DNA of 64,000 nucleotides from Mycolicibacter engbaekii (GCF_002101585.1 NZ_LQOT01000040.1:1-64000), one strand, 5' to 3'. Shown: positions 25,309 through 35,136, numbered from the stretch's first letter. Translations and numbers: made by a program. The notes: generated from the letters alone by a model not told the origin.

Positions 25309-26058
25309 TCAGAATTGGCTGCTCCCACCGTCGACGTAGATCTCTGAGCCGGTCATGTAGGTGCTGCCATCGGAGGCCAAGAAGGCTATCACACTGCCGA
25401 TCTCGTCCGGGCGTGCCCGGCGCTTCATCGGCACAGTGGCAGTCAGGTCCTCCAGCGCACCACCGGCTCCCTCGAAAAGGTCAGCCAACCCGGGGGTCTC
25501 GGTGAGTCCTGGGGCGACAACATTGACACGGATTCTGCGGTCGATAAGCTCGGCGGCCCAGCTTCGGGCCAGCGATCGGATCGCGGCCTTGGACGCGGCG
25601 TAGACGCTCGTGCCCGGCGAAGCCTTCGCGTCGCCGGCGGAACCACACAAGATGACCGATGCGCCGTCGTTGAGCAACGGAAGGGCGGCTTGGACGGTAA
25701 AGATGATCCCGCCGACGTTGGTGTTGAACGTATGAGCGTAGTGCTGCCAGGTGATATCCCCCAACGGCGCGGCCCCGGCAATACCTGCGTTGGCGAAGAC
25801 GATGTCGAGCCCGCTTCCCCGGGCCTCGATGGTGGACGCGACGCGGGCAAGGTCGGCCTGCTCGGTCACGTCGGCGCGGATGGCACCGACGTGAGGGGTG
25901 CCCATGCCGGCGACGGCTTCGTCGAGTGCGTCTTGGCGGCGCCCGACGAGGAACACGTGAGCGCCCTCCTTGGCGAGCGCCTGTGCTCCGGCGAGACCGA
26001 TGCCCGATGTCGCCCCAGTGACGAGGGCAGTCCTACCTGCCAGTTTTGACACGTGCAT
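25309..26058 (-). CDS. Short-chain dehydrogenase/reductase (SDR)
   Basis: A 249-residue classical SDR. It has the coenzyme motif TGATSGIG (residues 15-22), NAG near 90, catalytic Ser in ILCGSAGD and YAASK for the Tyr/Lys pair, and the C-terminal GSEIYVDGGSSQF. An Arg in VGRRQ after beta-2 suggests NADP(H). Substrate unknown. It is divergent from a TetR gene across a 265-base gap, so it is the likely repressed target, and is followed by the TAP-like hydrolase in an operon. Confidence 0.88.
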   Translation of the reverse strand: MHVSKLAGRTALVTGATSGIGLAGAQALAKEGAHVFLVGRRQDALDEAVAGMGTPHVGAIRADVTEQADLARVASTIEARGSGLDIVFANAGIAGAAPLGDITWQHYAHTFNTNVGGIIFTVQAALPLLNDGASVILCGSAGDAKASPGTSVYAASKAAIRSLARSWAAELIDRRIRVNVVAPGLTETPGLADLFEGAGGALEDLTATVPMKRRARPDEIGSVIAFLASDGSTYMTGSEIYVDGGSSQF

Positions 26059-26271
26059 CTCCGATGGTTGTTCCGCGCGAATTCGCCGAGCATTGGCGGG
26101 GGGAAAGGCCAGCCGCCTGGACGCCTGGTAGCGGCACCACGACTTAGCTTCTGGCGCTGGGGATTTGAACGCCTTGCTGTGGACTCCTCCTACTGGCGGT
26201 ACCCCCGAGCGACGAGAGGAGCCGCCACCGGTGAACGATCTCGACGATACGGTCCGTCTCGTCTCTTGTCA

Positions 26272-26284
26272 AGACGGAACGTCT
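26272..26284. promoter_or_regulatory. Inverted repeat AGACGGAACGTCT between SDR and TetR genes
   Basis: Five-base arms AGACG/CGTCT surround GAA. Additional GTCTC/GTCCGTCTC half-sites lie just to the left (26252-26266). The cluster sits 40 bases before the TetR start and is a plausible site for that regulator. Confidence 0.45.
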
Positions 26285-26323
26285 CGTATTGTTTGGAGGC
26301 GCATAGGCGGCTAGGGTTCTGAC

Positions 26324-26902
26324 ATGCCGCCGCTTCCGCCCGACCCCAGCCGACGCAACGAGCATTCGCGGCGGGCGATTCTTGAGGCTTCCCTGGCCCT
26401 GGTCGGTGAACTCGGCTACGACAACGTCTCTATCGAGGCAATCGCCAAACGGGCGGGCTGCGGCAAACAGACGATCTACCGCTGGTGGCCCTCGAAGGGG
26501 GCGGTGGTGCTCGACGCCGCTACCGAAAGCCTCAACCCCGTCGTCGTATTCCCCGACACCGGTGACATCGTCACCGATCTACGGGCGCAGTTGATGGGAA
26601 TCCTGGACCTGATCGCGTCCACAAGTTTCGGTGCGGCATACCGGGGTGTGATCGCCGCAGGCCAGTCCGATCCCAGCCTGTTACGTGCCGTCTTCGACCG
26701 GATCATCGAACCCAACATCACCGGGTTCAGCGAGCGGGCAGCCCTGGCCCAACAGCGCGGCGAGATGCGCCCCGACGCCGACGTGACAACGCTGCGCGAT
26801 GTGCTCTACGGAGTCATCGAATACCGGCTGTTCCACGCGATGGCGATCGAGCCCCAGCACATCGACGCACTGCTGAAGCTCACATTCGACGGAGTGCGCT
26901 GA
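26324..26902 (+). CDS. TetR family regulator
   Basis: A 192-residue TetR protein: N-terminal helix-turn-helix ([20 protein letters not shown], then [26 protein letters not shown]), followed by a C-terminal domain of the TetR_C type common in actinobacteria ([31 protein letters not shown]). Divergent from the SDR and 80 bases upstream of the quinone reductase gene, so it may control both sides. Confidence 0.87.
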   Translation: MPPLPPDPSRRNEHSRRAILEASLALVGELGYDNVSIEAIAKRAGCGKQTIYRWWPSKGAVVLDAATESLNPVVVFPDTGDIVTDLRAQLMGILDLIASTSFGAAYRGVIAAGQSDPSLLRAVFDRIIEPNITGFSERAALAQQRGEMRPDADVTTLRDVLYGVIEYRLFHAMAIEPQHIDALLKLTFDGVR

Positions 26903-26982
26903 CGCTCCGAGCATCCCCGGAAGGAGCCTTCCCGTTTCCGCAGCGGCGACGCGGTCTACTAACCACGACAAGGGAACCCGAT

Positions 26983-27990
26983 ATGACTGACTCGATGAAG
27001 GCCATGGTGCTCACCCGTTTCGGAGGAGTCGATGGTTTCGAGCTGCGCGAGGTCCCGGTGCCGAGCGTCGAGCCCCGCCAGGTACGCGTGCGCGTCCACG
27101 CGACCTCCGTCAACCCGCTCGACTATCAGATCCGTCGCGGTGACTACGCGGATCAGGTGCCGCTGCCGGCGATCATCGGGCACGACATCTCCGGCGTGAT
27201 CGAGGAAGTCGGATCCCACGTGACCGAGTTCCGCGTCGGTGATGCGGTGTACTACACGCCGCGAATCTTCGGCGGTCCCGGCTCCTACGCCGAACAGCAC
27301 GTCGCCGACGTGGACCTAGTCGGCCCGAAGCCGGCGAACCTCAGTCACCTGGAGGCGGCGAGCCTGACTCTGGTCGGCGGAACGGTCTGGGAGTCCCTGG
27401 TGACGCGGGCTCAGCTCACCGTGGGGGAAACGATCCTCATCCACGGCGGCGCGGGCGGTGTCGGCACCATCGCGATCCAGGTCGCGAAGGCGATCGGCGC
27501 ACGGGTGGTCACCACCGCCAGGGCCGGCGACCATGATCTTGTGCGCGCTCTCGGAGCGGATGCGGCGATCGACTTCACTTCGAACGACTACGTCGATGCC
27601 GTGGTCGAGATGACGCGAGGCAAGGGCGTCGACGTCGTCTTCGACACGATCGGTGGTGATGCGCTCACCCGAAGCCCACTGGCACTGGCCGACTCCGGAC
27701 GCGTCGTCAGCATCGTCGACATCGCGCAGCCGCAGAACCTCATCGAGGCGTGGGGCAAGAACGCCGCCTACCACTTCGTCTTCACGCGTCAGAATCGGGG
27801 AAAGCTGGACGCGCTCACCACGTTGGTCGAGCGGGGTCTCGTGAAGCCGGTGATCGGCGCGACTCTTCCGTTGGCTCGCATGGGCGAGGCGCACGAGCTC
27901 CTGGAGAACAGGCGCGCCTATGCACTGCACGGCAAGGTGGCTATCGACGTGGCGGGCGATACCGTCGCGCTGCCCCGACGCACGTCGTGA
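26983..27990 (+). CDS. Zinc-independent quinone oxidoreductase (MDR superfamily)
   Basis: A 335-residue medium-chain reductase. It has the GroES-like N-terminal domain ([27 protein letters not shown]), the NADP-binding fold with [19 protein letters not shown], and no catalytic or structural zinc cysteines. These features identify the quinone-reductase/zeta-crystallin branch. It probably uses NADPH to reduce quinones or enones. It follows the TetR gene on the same strand and may be induced by electrophiles or quinones. Confidence 0.87.
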   Translation: MTDSMKAMVLTRFGGVDGFELREVPVPSVEPRQVRVRVHATSVNPLDYQIRRGDYADQVPLPAIIGHDISGVIEEVGSHVTEFRVGDAVYYTPRIFGGPGSYAEQHVADVDLVGPKPANLSHLEAASLTLVGGTVWESLVTRAQLTVGETILIHGGAGGVGTIAIQVAKAIGARVVTTARAGDHDLVRALGADAAIDFTSNDYVDAVVEMTRGKGVDVVFDTIGGDALTRSPLALADSGRVVSIVDIAQPQNLIEAWGKNAAYHFVFTRQNRGKLDALTTLVERGLVKPVIGATLPLARMGEAHELLENRRAYALHGKVAIDVAGDTVALPRRTS

Positions 27991-28039
27991 CGGGACCGCG
28001 CACTCGGGCGGTCCCAACCATGTTGACCCGGCCGCCAGC

Positions 28040-28057
28040 TAGTTGTGTACGCAACTA
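28040..28057. promoter_or_regulatory. Near-perfect 18-bp palindrome upstream of the Rieske enzyme pair
   Basis: TAGTTGTGTACGCAACTA matches its reverse complement at 16 of 18 positions, centred on GTAC. The GT...AC layout resembles GntR-family operators. It is about 165 bases upstream of the first gene of the pair, and no regulator gene is adjacent. Confidence 0.5.
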
Positions 28058-28222
28058 CAATGGGAGCCGTTCACGCGCGCAGTTTTCCCAAACCGGCAGT
28101 CGTTGCAGATTTTGACTGCTACCCTGGCGGCGATGGCCCGGATCGGATTAGTTGCGCCAACAATCGCTTTTCTGGGCGACGGCCACCTGCTGGGCTGCCC
28201 CGACTGACCACTAGGAGTGGCC

Positions 28223-29854
28223 ATGACGACGACCTCGAAACCGACTGCCGGCATAAGGCTGGCCTCCCTGGCCGAGCTGCCCGACAACGCTCCCTTCCCG
28301 GTCACAACAGCAGGTGTGGACCTGGTACTCATCCGCCGTGGCGGCGACGTCTCCGCGCTGTATGGGCGTTGCGCGCATCGTGGCGCCCTGCTGGCTGACG
28401 GGCATGTCGAAGACGGTGCTGTCGTCTGCGATGTACACGGCTGGCGCTACAACGTCGAGACCGGCATCTCGCCGATCAACCCATCGGTGGCTTTGGCGAC
28501 GTTTCCGGCTTGGGTCTCCGACGGGGCCGTGTACATCGATCGGACCGCCGTTGCCGAGTTCGCCCGGAACAATCCGCAGCCCTACGGCGACGACGGCTAT
28601 CAGGGCAGGTGGGCCCGACCCGCCGACACGAAAGAAGAACCCTTCAACACCGCAATCCATGAGCTGGCCAGCCACGGGCTGAGCAAGGTCGGAGAACACG
28701 GAACCACAGCTGCAATGGGTGTTCCGCGCGCCGAACTGCCTTCCTGGGATTCGATTCAGCTGCTCACCGCGCAGTTGGCACGACTGCCGCTGCTCGACGA
28801 TGAGCCGGTCAGTACCGAAACCATCATCGGACCCGACGCCAACCGGCCGCTGGTCCTCGACATCCCGCTGTTCATCAGCGACATGAGCTTCGGCGCGTTG
28901 TCCCAGGAGGCTAAGACGGCCCTTGCGGCCGGCGCAGAACGTGCCGGGACCGGGATCTGCTCGGGCGAAGGAGGCATGCTCCCCGAGGAGCAACAGGAGA
29001 ATTCGAAGTACCTCTACGAGCTGGCCTCGGCCCGCTTCGGATGGAGCTTCGAGCATCTGCAGAAGGTTCAGGCGTTTCATTTCAAGGGCGGGCAGGGCGC
29101 CAAAACCGGAACGGGAGGGCACCTTCCCGGGACCAAGGTGGTGGGAAAGATCGCCGAGGTACGTGGCCTGCCTGCCGGCACGGCCGCGATCTCTCCGGCA
29201 CGGTTTCCGGACTGGAACTCGCTGGCGGACTTCAAAGAATTCGCCGCGCAGGTCCGCGAAGTCTCCGGCGGAATCCCGGTCGGCTACAAACTCAGCGCCC
29301 AACACATCGAACGCGACCTCGACGCCGCACTCGAGATCGGCGTCGACTACATCATTCTCGACGGCCGGGGCGGCGGAACCGGCGCCGCACCAACAATTTT
29401 CCGCGACAACATCTCGGTACCCACCATTCCTGCACTGGCCCGGGCCCGCCGGCACCTGGACCGCAGCCAAAGCCGGGTGACGTTGGCCATCACCGGCGGC
29501 ATCCGCACCCCCGCCGACATGGTCAAAGCGCTGGCCTTGGGGGCCGACGCGATCGGACTGGCCAACAGCGCGCTTCAGGCCATCGGCTGCGTCGGTATGC
29601 GCGCCTGCCACACCAACACCTGCCCGGTCGGCATCGCCACCCAGGACCCTCGCCTGCGCTCCCGGCTGCCGGTGCGGCAGGCCGCCGAACGCCTGGACCG
29701 CTACCTGCGTGCTTCGGTGGACCTGATGGTGGTGCTCGCCCGGGCCTGCGGGCACCGGCGTCTCTCTGATTTCACCCTCGACGACCTGACGACGTTCGAC
29801 CGTGACTTCGCGCACCTCAGCGGAGTTCCCTACGCAGGAGTGACAGCACTATGA
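28223..29854 (+). CDS. Rieske [2Fe-2S]-FMN glutamate synthase-domain fusion enzyme
   Basis: A 543-residue fusion. Residues about 10-105 are a Rieske ferredoxin domain with C50-x-H52 and C69-x-x-H72. Residues about 170-520 match the FMN-binding glutamate synthase domain (GltB centre): [51 protein letters not shown] and [12 protein letters not shown]. The cysteines C456, C462 and C467 have the CX5CX4C spacing of the [3Fe-4S] cluster. There is no glutaminase domain, so it would have to use free ammonia or an amine, or do another FMN reaction. The ATG at 28223 is chosen because AGGAG (28213-28217) would overlap the alternative GTG at 28217. Its stop overlaps the next start. Confidence 0.85.
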   Translation: MTTTSKPTAGIRLASLAELPDNAPFPVTTAGVDLVLIRRGGDVSALYGRCAHRGALLADGHVEDGAVVCDVHGWRYNVETGISPINPSVALATFPAWVSDGAVYIDRTAVAEFARNNPQPYGDDGYQGRWARPADTKEEPFNTAIHELASHGLSKVGEHGTTAAMGVPRAELPSWDSIQLLTAQLARLPLLDDEPVSTETIIGPDANRPLVLDIPLFISDMSFGALSQEAKTALAAGAERAGTGICSGEGGMLPEEQQENSKYLYELASARFGWSFEHLQKVQAFHFKGGQGAKTGTGGHLPGTKVVGKIAEVRGLPAGTAAISPARFPDWNSLADFKEFAAQVREVSGGIPVGYKLSAQHIERDLDAALEIGVDYIILDGRGGGTGAAPTIFRDNISVPTIPALARARRHLDRSQSRVTLAITGGIRTPADMVKALALGADAIGLANSALQAIGCVGMRACHTNTCPVGIATQDPRLRSRLPVRQAAERLDRYLRASVDLMVVLARACGHRRLSDFTLDDLTTFDRDFAHLSGVPYAGVTAL

Positions 29855-31821
29855 CCGTGCAGGACGGCACCGGAGAAATCAGCCAAGAACTGGAATGGCA
29901 CAAGGCTGCCGAGCCCGGCGAACTCAGCGAGGGCCAGGTATCGGCCTGCCCGGCCGGACTCAAGACCGTCGCGTTGACCAAGCTGAACGGGCGCTACGGC
30001 GCCATCGACAATCGCTGCCCGCATCAAGGCGGGCCGCTCGGCCAGGGCACCCTGGAGAACGACAAGATCCGTTGTCCCTGGCACGGCTTCGACTTCGACC
30101 CGTTCACCGGCCAGGCTGCCGGCGGTCCGGATTTCGATGTCCCTACCTACCCGGTGCAAGTCCGCGACGACGGCATCTACGTCGGCACCCCACCGCCGGC
30201 TGCTGCCCGACGAACCGTCAGCGACGTCCTGGTCGAGACGATGACCAACTGGGGCGTCGACACCGTCTTCGGGATGGTCGGCCATTCCAATCTCGGTATC
30301 GCCGAGGCCCTGCATCGGGCCGAAACCGAAGGGAAAATGCGTTATTTCGGTATCCGCCACGAGGGGGCCGCGGCTTTTGCGGCGTCGGCCTACGGAAAGC
30401 TCACCGGCCGGCCGGCAGCCTGTTTCGGTATCGCCGGACCGGGTTCGACCAATCTGCTGACCGGGCTCTACGACGCCAAGGCAGACCGGGCACCGGTACT
30501 GGCCCTGTCCGGCAATGTCGATTCCGCGGTGGCCGGCAAAGGGGCGTTTCAAGATATCGATCTACTGGCGGCGTTCGCCGATGTCGCCGTCTACTCCGAG
30601 ATGGTGCGCGCCGGCTCCGAGCATGCCGAGTTGATGACCCTGGCGCTCAAACACGCCATCCTCGATCGCGGCGTCGCCCACCTGGTGGTACCGGATGAAG
30701 TGCAGATCATCGAAGCCCCGGATCAACGCGCTTCCGGGCCCGAAGGCCGGATGCCTGATCTGCGGGTCGCGCCGCCCTCGGCTCCGCTGGAGCAGGCGAT
30801 CGACCGCATCGCCGCCGCAACCCGGCCGGTGATCGTCGTCGGCGCCGGCGCGAAATTCGACATGCCGGCTGTCGTCGCGCTCGCCGAGCGCCTGCAGGCC
30901 CCGGTACTGACCACCTTCAAAGCCAAAGGTCAGATCCCCGACGAGCACCCGCTCGCCTGCGGCACCTTGGGCCGCTCGGGCACGCCGGTCGCGTCATGGA
31001 TGATGAACAAGGCCGACCTGCTGGTGGTGTTCGGCGCGTCGTTTTCCAATCACACCGGCATTTCGCCGTACAAGCCGATCATCCAGGTCGATACCGACCC
31101 GTTGGCCCTGGGCCGATTCGCCCCGGTGGCCGTCCCGCTGCTCGGCGATGTCGGGGTGACGGCGGCAGCTCTGCGGCAAGGTCTGCGCACCCACCCGGGC
31201 CTGGTCGACCAGTGCCCGGAAATCGCCGAGCGCTGGTCGGTGTGGCGGACGGAGAAAGCCCGCCGTACCACGGCATGCCCCAGCGGGCGGGTCGCAGCCG
31301 CCGCGGTCTTTGCCGAACTCAGCGATCTCACTCCGGCGAACGCCGTACTCACCGTCGACGTGGGCAACCACGCCTACTCGTTCGGGCGATACTTCGAGAC
31401 CAAAGGCCAACAGGCGGTGTTGATGTCGGGCTACCTGGGCTCCATCGGCTTCGGATTCCCCGCCGCAATGGGGGCATGGGCCGCCGCGCCGGACCGTCCC
31501 ATCATCGCCGTCACCGGCGACGGCGGATTCGGCCAGTACCTTGCCGATTTCACCACGGCGGTCAAGTACGGCATGGACATCACCCACATCCTGCTCAACA
31601 ACGGCGAACTGGGCAAGATCAGCCAGGAGCAACGCAGTTCGGAGTATGAGGTGTGGCAGACGTCGCTGCACAACCCGGATTTCGCCTCGTTTGCGCAGAA
31701 CTGCGGGGCATACGGCAGACAAGTCAGCAACCCGGCAGACCTGAGATCTGCTATCGCAGAAGCGCTTTCCCACCCCGGTCCGGCGCTGGTGGAGATCCTG
31801 ACCGATGCGCGGTCGAATTGA
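29851..31821 (+). CDS. Rieske [2Fe-2S]-thiamine diphosphate enzyme fusion
   Basis: A 656-residue fusion. Residues about 12-112 are a Rieske ferredoxin domain (C56-x-H58, C75-x-x-H78). The rest is a full ThDP enzyme of the pyruvate oxidase/acetolactate synthase class: PYR domain with catalytic Glu171 in [19 protein letters not shown] and [17 protein letters not shown], a central domain ([22 protein letters not shown]), and a PP domain with GDGGFGQ starting at residue 556 and the downstream NN. It starts within the stop of the previous gene (ATGA), so the two are made in step. It probably decarboxylates a 2-oxoacid; the Rieske centre suggests the electrons leave through an iron-sulphur route, perhaps to the partner's FMN/[3Fe-4S]. 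Confidence 0.85.
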   Translation: MTVQDGTGEISQELEWHKAAEPGELSEGQVSACPAGLKTVALTKLNGRYGAIDNRCPHQGGPLGQGTLENDKIRCPWHGFDFDPFTGQAAGGPDFDVPTYPVQVRDDGIYVGTPPPAAARRTVSDVLVETMTNWGVDTVFGMVGHSNLGIAEALHRAETEGKMRYFGIRHEGAAAFAASAYGKLTGRPAACFGIAGPGSTNLLTGLYDAKADRAPVLALSGNVDSAVAGKGAFQDIDLLAAFADVAVYSEMVRAGSEHAELMTLALKHAILDRGVAHLVVPDEVQIIEAPDQRASGPEGRMPDLRVAPPSAPLEQAIDRIAAATRPVIVVGAGAKFDMPAVVALAERLQAPVLTTFKAKGQIPDEHPLACGTLGRSGTPVASWMMNKADLLVVFGASFSNHTGISPYKPIIQVDTDPLALGRFAPVAVPLLGDVGVTAAALRQGLRTHPGLVDQCPEIAERWSVWRTEKARRTTACPSGRVAAAAVFAELSDLTPANAVLTVDVGNHAYSFGRYFETKGQQAVLMSGYLGSIGFGFPAAMGAWAAAPDRPIIAVTGDGGFGQYLADFTTAVKYGMDITHILLNNGELGKISQEQRSSEYEVWQTSLHNPDFASFAQNCGAYGRQVSNPADLRSAIAEALSHPGPALVEILTDARSN

Positions 31822-31975
31822 GGCCGACCGGATCCTGCCGCGGCGGGAGGCCGGCCTGACCAAGCGCCCGAATGCGGCAGGTCAGGACGAGCCGTCACCT
31901 GGTCTTGGCGCCACTCGGGCCACAGGCTGACCCGTCACCGGGTTGACAACCGCGCCGGTGACCCCGGGAAATCCG

Positions 31976-32233
31976 CTATTCCGCCGGGCGGAAGAACGGT
32001 TCGACCGTGCCGCTGAGCTTGACGATCATCGGGTTTCCGCGGCGATCCTTCGCGGTGGGGATTTCGACACGGACCCAGCCCTCGGCCACGTTGTATTCGT
32101 AAACATTGGTTCTCTCGACGCCGTTGAAGCGAATACCTACGTCGCGGCGAAGCACCTCTTCGTCATAGAAGGCGCTGCTCGGATCGACGGAGAGGTGATT
32201 CGGTGGAACGTCTGCACTGTGGTCTTCGGGCAT
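31976..32233 (-). CDS. DUF3297 family protein
   Basis: An 85-residue protein matching the small DUF3297 family along its length: LSVDPSSAFYDEEVLRRDVGIRFNGVERTNVYEYNVAEGWVRVE, then GNPMIVKLSGTVEPFF. Function unknown; the family is widespread in bacteria. ATG start. It faces the Rieske pair tail to tail, and is the last gene before arsenic cassette 2. Confidence 0.83.
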   Translation of the reverse strand: MPEDHSADVPPNHLSVDPSSAFYDEEVLRRDVGIRFNGVERTNVYEYNVAEGWVRVEIPTAKDRRGNPMIVKLSGTVEPFFRPAE

Positions 32234-32492
32234 GCCGGCTCTCGTTGAATGCTGCGTTTAGTTGCTCGGATTTGGTTTTGAACGAATCTACGCGACTCAG
32301 CGTTAGGGGGCGCGCGTAGGTCCGGATGGTCAGCGCAGCGGCCCTACTCCCGACACAGCACCGCCGTAGCCAGCCGACTTTGAGGGCGCTTACGCACACC
32401 CTGATTCATGCGTACGTGCGCATATATAACGAGGGTGTGGCCGCGGATTCCTCGTCGGACCGCTTAACGCACCAGGAGCGAGATTCTGGCTT

Positions 32493-32852
32493 TCAGGTGC
32501 AGCAGTTCGGGTCCAGTGCGGTGCACAGCGCCTGCAGGGCCTCCGGGCGGACCCGGTGGAACACATTCATCCCGCGCCGCTCCGACACCACCAGGCCCGC
32601 CTTGCGCAGCTGGGTCAGGTGGTGGCTGACCGTGGACTCGCTCAGACCCAGCACCGCGGCCAGCTCGCCGGAAATCTCCTCACCGGCGGTCGAGCCGAAC
32701 AGATGCGAGACGATCTTTACCCGCACCGGATCGGCTAACGCCTTGAGCCGCAGCGCGATCTCGAGCGCATCGGCATCGCTCATCGGCCCCGAGGCCACCG
32801 GGGCGCAGCACACCGGCGCGGACATGTCGATCACCGGCAACGCTTTGGGCAT
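32493..32852 (-). CDS. arsR: ArsR arsenite-responsive repressor, cassette 2
   Basis: A 119-residue ArsR/SmtB repressor, very close to the cassette 1 copy: MPKALPVIDM, PVCCAP (As(III)-site Cys pair), winged helix LSESTVSHHLTQLRKAGLV and C-terminal ALDPNCC. ATG at 32852 fixes the start for both copies. It is transcribed away from arsI/cadI-acr3-arsC across a conserved operator region. Confidence 0.9.
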   Translation of the reverse strand: MPKALPVIDMSAPVCCAPVASGPMSDADALEIALRLKALADPVRVKIVSHLFGSTAGEEISGELAAVLGLSESTVSHHLTQLRKAGLVVSERRGMNVFHRVRPEALQALCTALDPNCCT

Positions 32853-32874
32853 GCCGCCATTCTGCCAGAATGCA

Positions 32875-32932
32875 TTGACATATATCGAAACGGTGGGCAT
32901 GCTGGGCGGCATCCACGAGTTCGACATATGTC
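32875..32932. promoter_or_regulatory. ArsR operator region, cassette 2
   Basis: TTGACATATATCGAA (32875-32889) and the perfect palindrome GACATATGTC (32923-32932) lie in the divergent gap, mirroring cassette 1 in sequence and spacing. The second element is immediately upstream of the arsI/cadI ribosome site. Confidence 0.75.
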
Positions 32933-32954
32933 TCACAGGCCGGAGGTGTTCGTC

Positions 32955-33437
32955 ATGTCCCGGATTCAGCTCGCCCTCAACGTCGATGACCTCGATGCCG
33001 CAATTGCGTTCTACTCCACGCTGTTCAATGCCGAGCCGGCCAAGGTCAAGCCCGGCTACGCCAACTTCGCGATCGCCGACCCGCCGCTCAAGCTGGTGCT
33101 GCTGGAAAACCCCGGCCAGGGCGGCACCCTCAACCACCTGGGTGTGGAGGTGGCCTCCAGCGAGGTCGTGCACGCCGAGATTGCCCGGTTGAGTGAATCG
33201 GGCCTGTTCACCGCGGAGGAGATCGGCACCACGTGTTGCTTCGCCACCCAGGACAAGGTCTGGGTGACCGGCCCCGGTAACGAGCGCTGGGAGGTCTACA
33301 CCAAACTCGCCGACACCGAGACCTTCGGCGCCAGCCCGCAACACCCCGACAGTGACGTCGTTGGTCCGCAGGTGTGCTGCAGCAGCACCGCCACCGCGCC
33401 CGACGAATCCGCGGCCGCCCCGGCCACCTGCTGCTGA
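32955..33437 (+). CDS. ArsI/CadI-family VOC protein with Cys-rich tail, cassette 2
   Basis: A 160-residue VOC protein starting MSRIQLALNVDDLDAAIAFY at 32955 after GGAGG. The core (NHLGVEV, GTTCCFATQDKVW) is nearly the same as in cassette 1, but the C-terminal tail is about 26 residues longer and carries two vicinal Cys pairs (QVCCSS and the terminal ATCC). The extra thiols could bind trivalent arsenic or cadmium. As in cassette 1, the activity is probably C-As bond cleavage or metal binding. Confidence 0.87.
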   Translation: MSRIQLALNVDDLDAAIAFYSTLFNAEPAKVKPGYANFAIADPPLKLVLLENPGQGGTLNHLGVEVASSEVVHAEIARLSESGLFTAEEIGTTCCFATQDKVWVTGPGNERWEVYTKLADTETFGASPQHPDSDVVGPQVCCSSTATAPDESAAAPATCC

Positions 33438-33467
33438 CCGGCGAACAAACCACACAGGCGGTGACGG

Positions 33468-34547
33468 ATGACTGACAGCGCAACCTCGACCCACCCGGCG
33501 GCGGCACGGCTGTCCACCCTGGACAGGCTGCTGCCGCTCTGGATCGGGCTGGCCATGGCCGCAGGCCTGACGTTGGGGCGCATCATCCCCGGCCTGGGCA
33601 ATGCGCTCAGTGCCGTCCAGCTCGACGGGATCTCGCTGCCGATCGCGGCCGGACTGCTGATCATGATGTATCCGGTGCTGGCCAAGGTCCGCTACGACCG
33701 CCTCGACACCGTCACCTCCGACCGCCGGCTATTGGTCAGCTCCCTGGTGCTCAACTGGGTGCTGGGCCCGGCGGTGATGTTCGCGCTGGCCTGGCTGCTG
33801 CTGGCCGATCTGCCCGAATACCGCACCGGCCTGATCGTGGTCGGGTTGGCTCGCTGCATCGCCATGGTCATCATCTGGAACGACCTGGCCTGCGGGGACC
33901 GCGAAGCCGCCGCCGTGCTCGTCGCACTGAACTCGCTCTTCCAAGTCGTGATGTTCGCCGCGCTGGGCTGGTTCTACCTGGCGGTGCTGCCCGGTTGGAT
34001 CGGGTTGCCGCAAACCAGCATCGAGGTGTCCCCGGGGCAGATCGCGAAGTCGGTGGTGATCTTCCTGGGCATCCCACTGGCGGCCGGATACCTGTCTCGG
34101 CGCATCGGCGAACGCACGAAGGGCCGGGACTGGTATGAGACCCGGTTCCTGCCGCGCATCGGGCCGTGGGCGCTCTATGGCCTGCTGTTCACCATCGTGA
34201 TTCTCTTTGCGCTGCAGGGCGATCAGATCACCCACCAGCCCCTGGACGTGGTCCGGATCGCCGTCCCCCTGTTGGCCTATTTCGCGATCATGTGGGGCGG
34301 CGGCTCCCTTCTGGGCGCGGCGCTGGGCTTGGGCTACGCCCGCACCACCACCCTGGCGTTCACCGCGGCCGGCAACAACTTCGAGCTGGCCATCGCCGTG
34401 GCGATCGCCACCTGGGGTGCCACCAGCGGCCAAGCCCTCGCCGGAGTGGTCGGCCCCCTGATCGAAGTGCCCGTCCTGGTCGGCCTGGTCTACGCCTCCT
34501 TGGCCCTGCGGTCCAGCTTCGCCCGGCCCACCGCGTCGACAACCTGA
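33468..34547 (+). CDS. acr3: ACR3-family arsenite efflux permease, cassette 2
   Basis: A 359-residue ten-helix transporter, closely matching the cassette 1 permease, including the Cys-containing LARCIAMVIIWNDLACGD and the TLAFTAAGNNFELA segment. It differs mainly at both termini. It is preceded by arsI/cadI and followed 15 bases later by arsC, forming a complete detoxification operon for As(III) and As(V). Confidence 0.92.
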   Translation: MTDSATSTHPAAARLSTLDRLLPLWIGLAMAAGLTLGRIIPGLGNALSAVQLDGISLPIAAGLLIMMYPVLAKVRYDRLDTVTSDRRLLVSSLVLNWVLGPAVMFALAWLLLADLPEYRTGLIVVGLARCIAMVIIWNDLACGDREAAAVLVALNSLFQVVMFAALGWFYLAVLPGWIGLPQTSIEVSPGQIAKSVVIFLGIPLAAGYLSRRIGERTKGRDWYETRFLPRIGPWALYGLLFTIVILFALQGDQITHQPLDVVRIAVPLLAYFAIMWGGGSLLGAALGLGYARTTTLAFTAAGNNFELAIAVAIATWGATSGQALAGVVGPLIEVPVLVGLVYASLALRSSFARPTASTT

Positions 34548-34562
34548 TCCCCGGACCCAGCG

Positions 34563-35000
34563 ATGAGTCCCGAACTCTGCCGACCCAGCGTGCTGTTCGT
34601 CTGCGTGCATAACGCCGGTCGGTCCCAGATGGCTGCTGCGCTGCTGGCACACCTGTCCGGCGGTCGAATCGAGGTCCGTTCCGCCGGAACCGAACCCGCC
34701 GATCAGATCAATCCCGCCGCTGTCACCGCGATGGCCGAACTCGGCATCGACATGACTGGCAAGAGCCCCAAAATCCTCACCGCCGACACCGTCCACACCA
34801 GCGACGTCGTCATCACCATGGGTTGCGGCGACACCTGCCCCTACTTGCCGGGCGTGATCTACCGTGACTGGAAACTCGACGACCCCGCCGGCCAACCCCT
34901 CGACGTTGTTCGCGGGATTCGCAACAACATCCGCGAACACGTGCAGGCCTTAATGGATGAACTTCTACCGTCCGAGGCGCGCGGCCGGCACGAAAAGTAG
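34563..35000 (+). CDS. arsC: Arsenate reductase, low-molecular-weight phosphatase type
   Basis: A 145-residue ArsC of the LMW tyrosine-phosphatase fold. The P-loop VCVHNAGRSQ (nucleophilic Cys near 14) and the redox pair in MGCGDTCPYLPG are present, with Asp in the DWKLDDPAG loop. It reduces arsenate to arsenite for export by ACR3; actinobacterial members use thioredoxin or mycothiol. Cassette 1 has no arsC, so this one probably serves both. Confidence 0.92.
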   Translation: MSPELCRPSVLFVCVHNAGRSQMAAALLAHLSGGRIEVRSAGTEPADQINPAAVTAMAELGIDMTGKSPKILTADTVHTSDVVITMGCGDTCPYLPGVIYRDWKLDDPAGQPLDVVRGIRNNIREHVQALMDELLPSEARGRHEK

Positions 35001-35031
35001 GGGCGTGGCGTCGAAGGGGGCGCGCCCCTAC
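34997..35031 (+). terminator. Hairpin overlapping the end of arsC
   Basis: GTAGGGGCG and CGCCCCTAC form a perfect 9-base stem with a 17-base loop; the left arm includes the arsC stop codon. It is the likely terminator of the arsenic operon and lies 106 bases before the convergent HEPN-like gene end. Confidence 0.5.
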
Positions 35032-35136
35032 GAACAGCTGTAGGTTCTCACCTTCGGCTGCATCCCGGGGCGCGCTGAACTCAGCGTTTCCGTTTCGTCT
35101 CACGATGCCGCGTCGACGTCGCCCCCGGGGGACTTC

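Noticed and set aside
26150..26180. GGGGATTTGAACGCC, resembling the T-arm of a tRNA on the minus strand
   Set aside because: The flanking bases do not form a T-stem and no acceptor, D-arm or anticodon arm could be built.
31943..32248. 101-codon plus-strand frame at 31943
   Set aside because: It is antisense to the DUF3297 gene, whose protein matches its family along the whole length.
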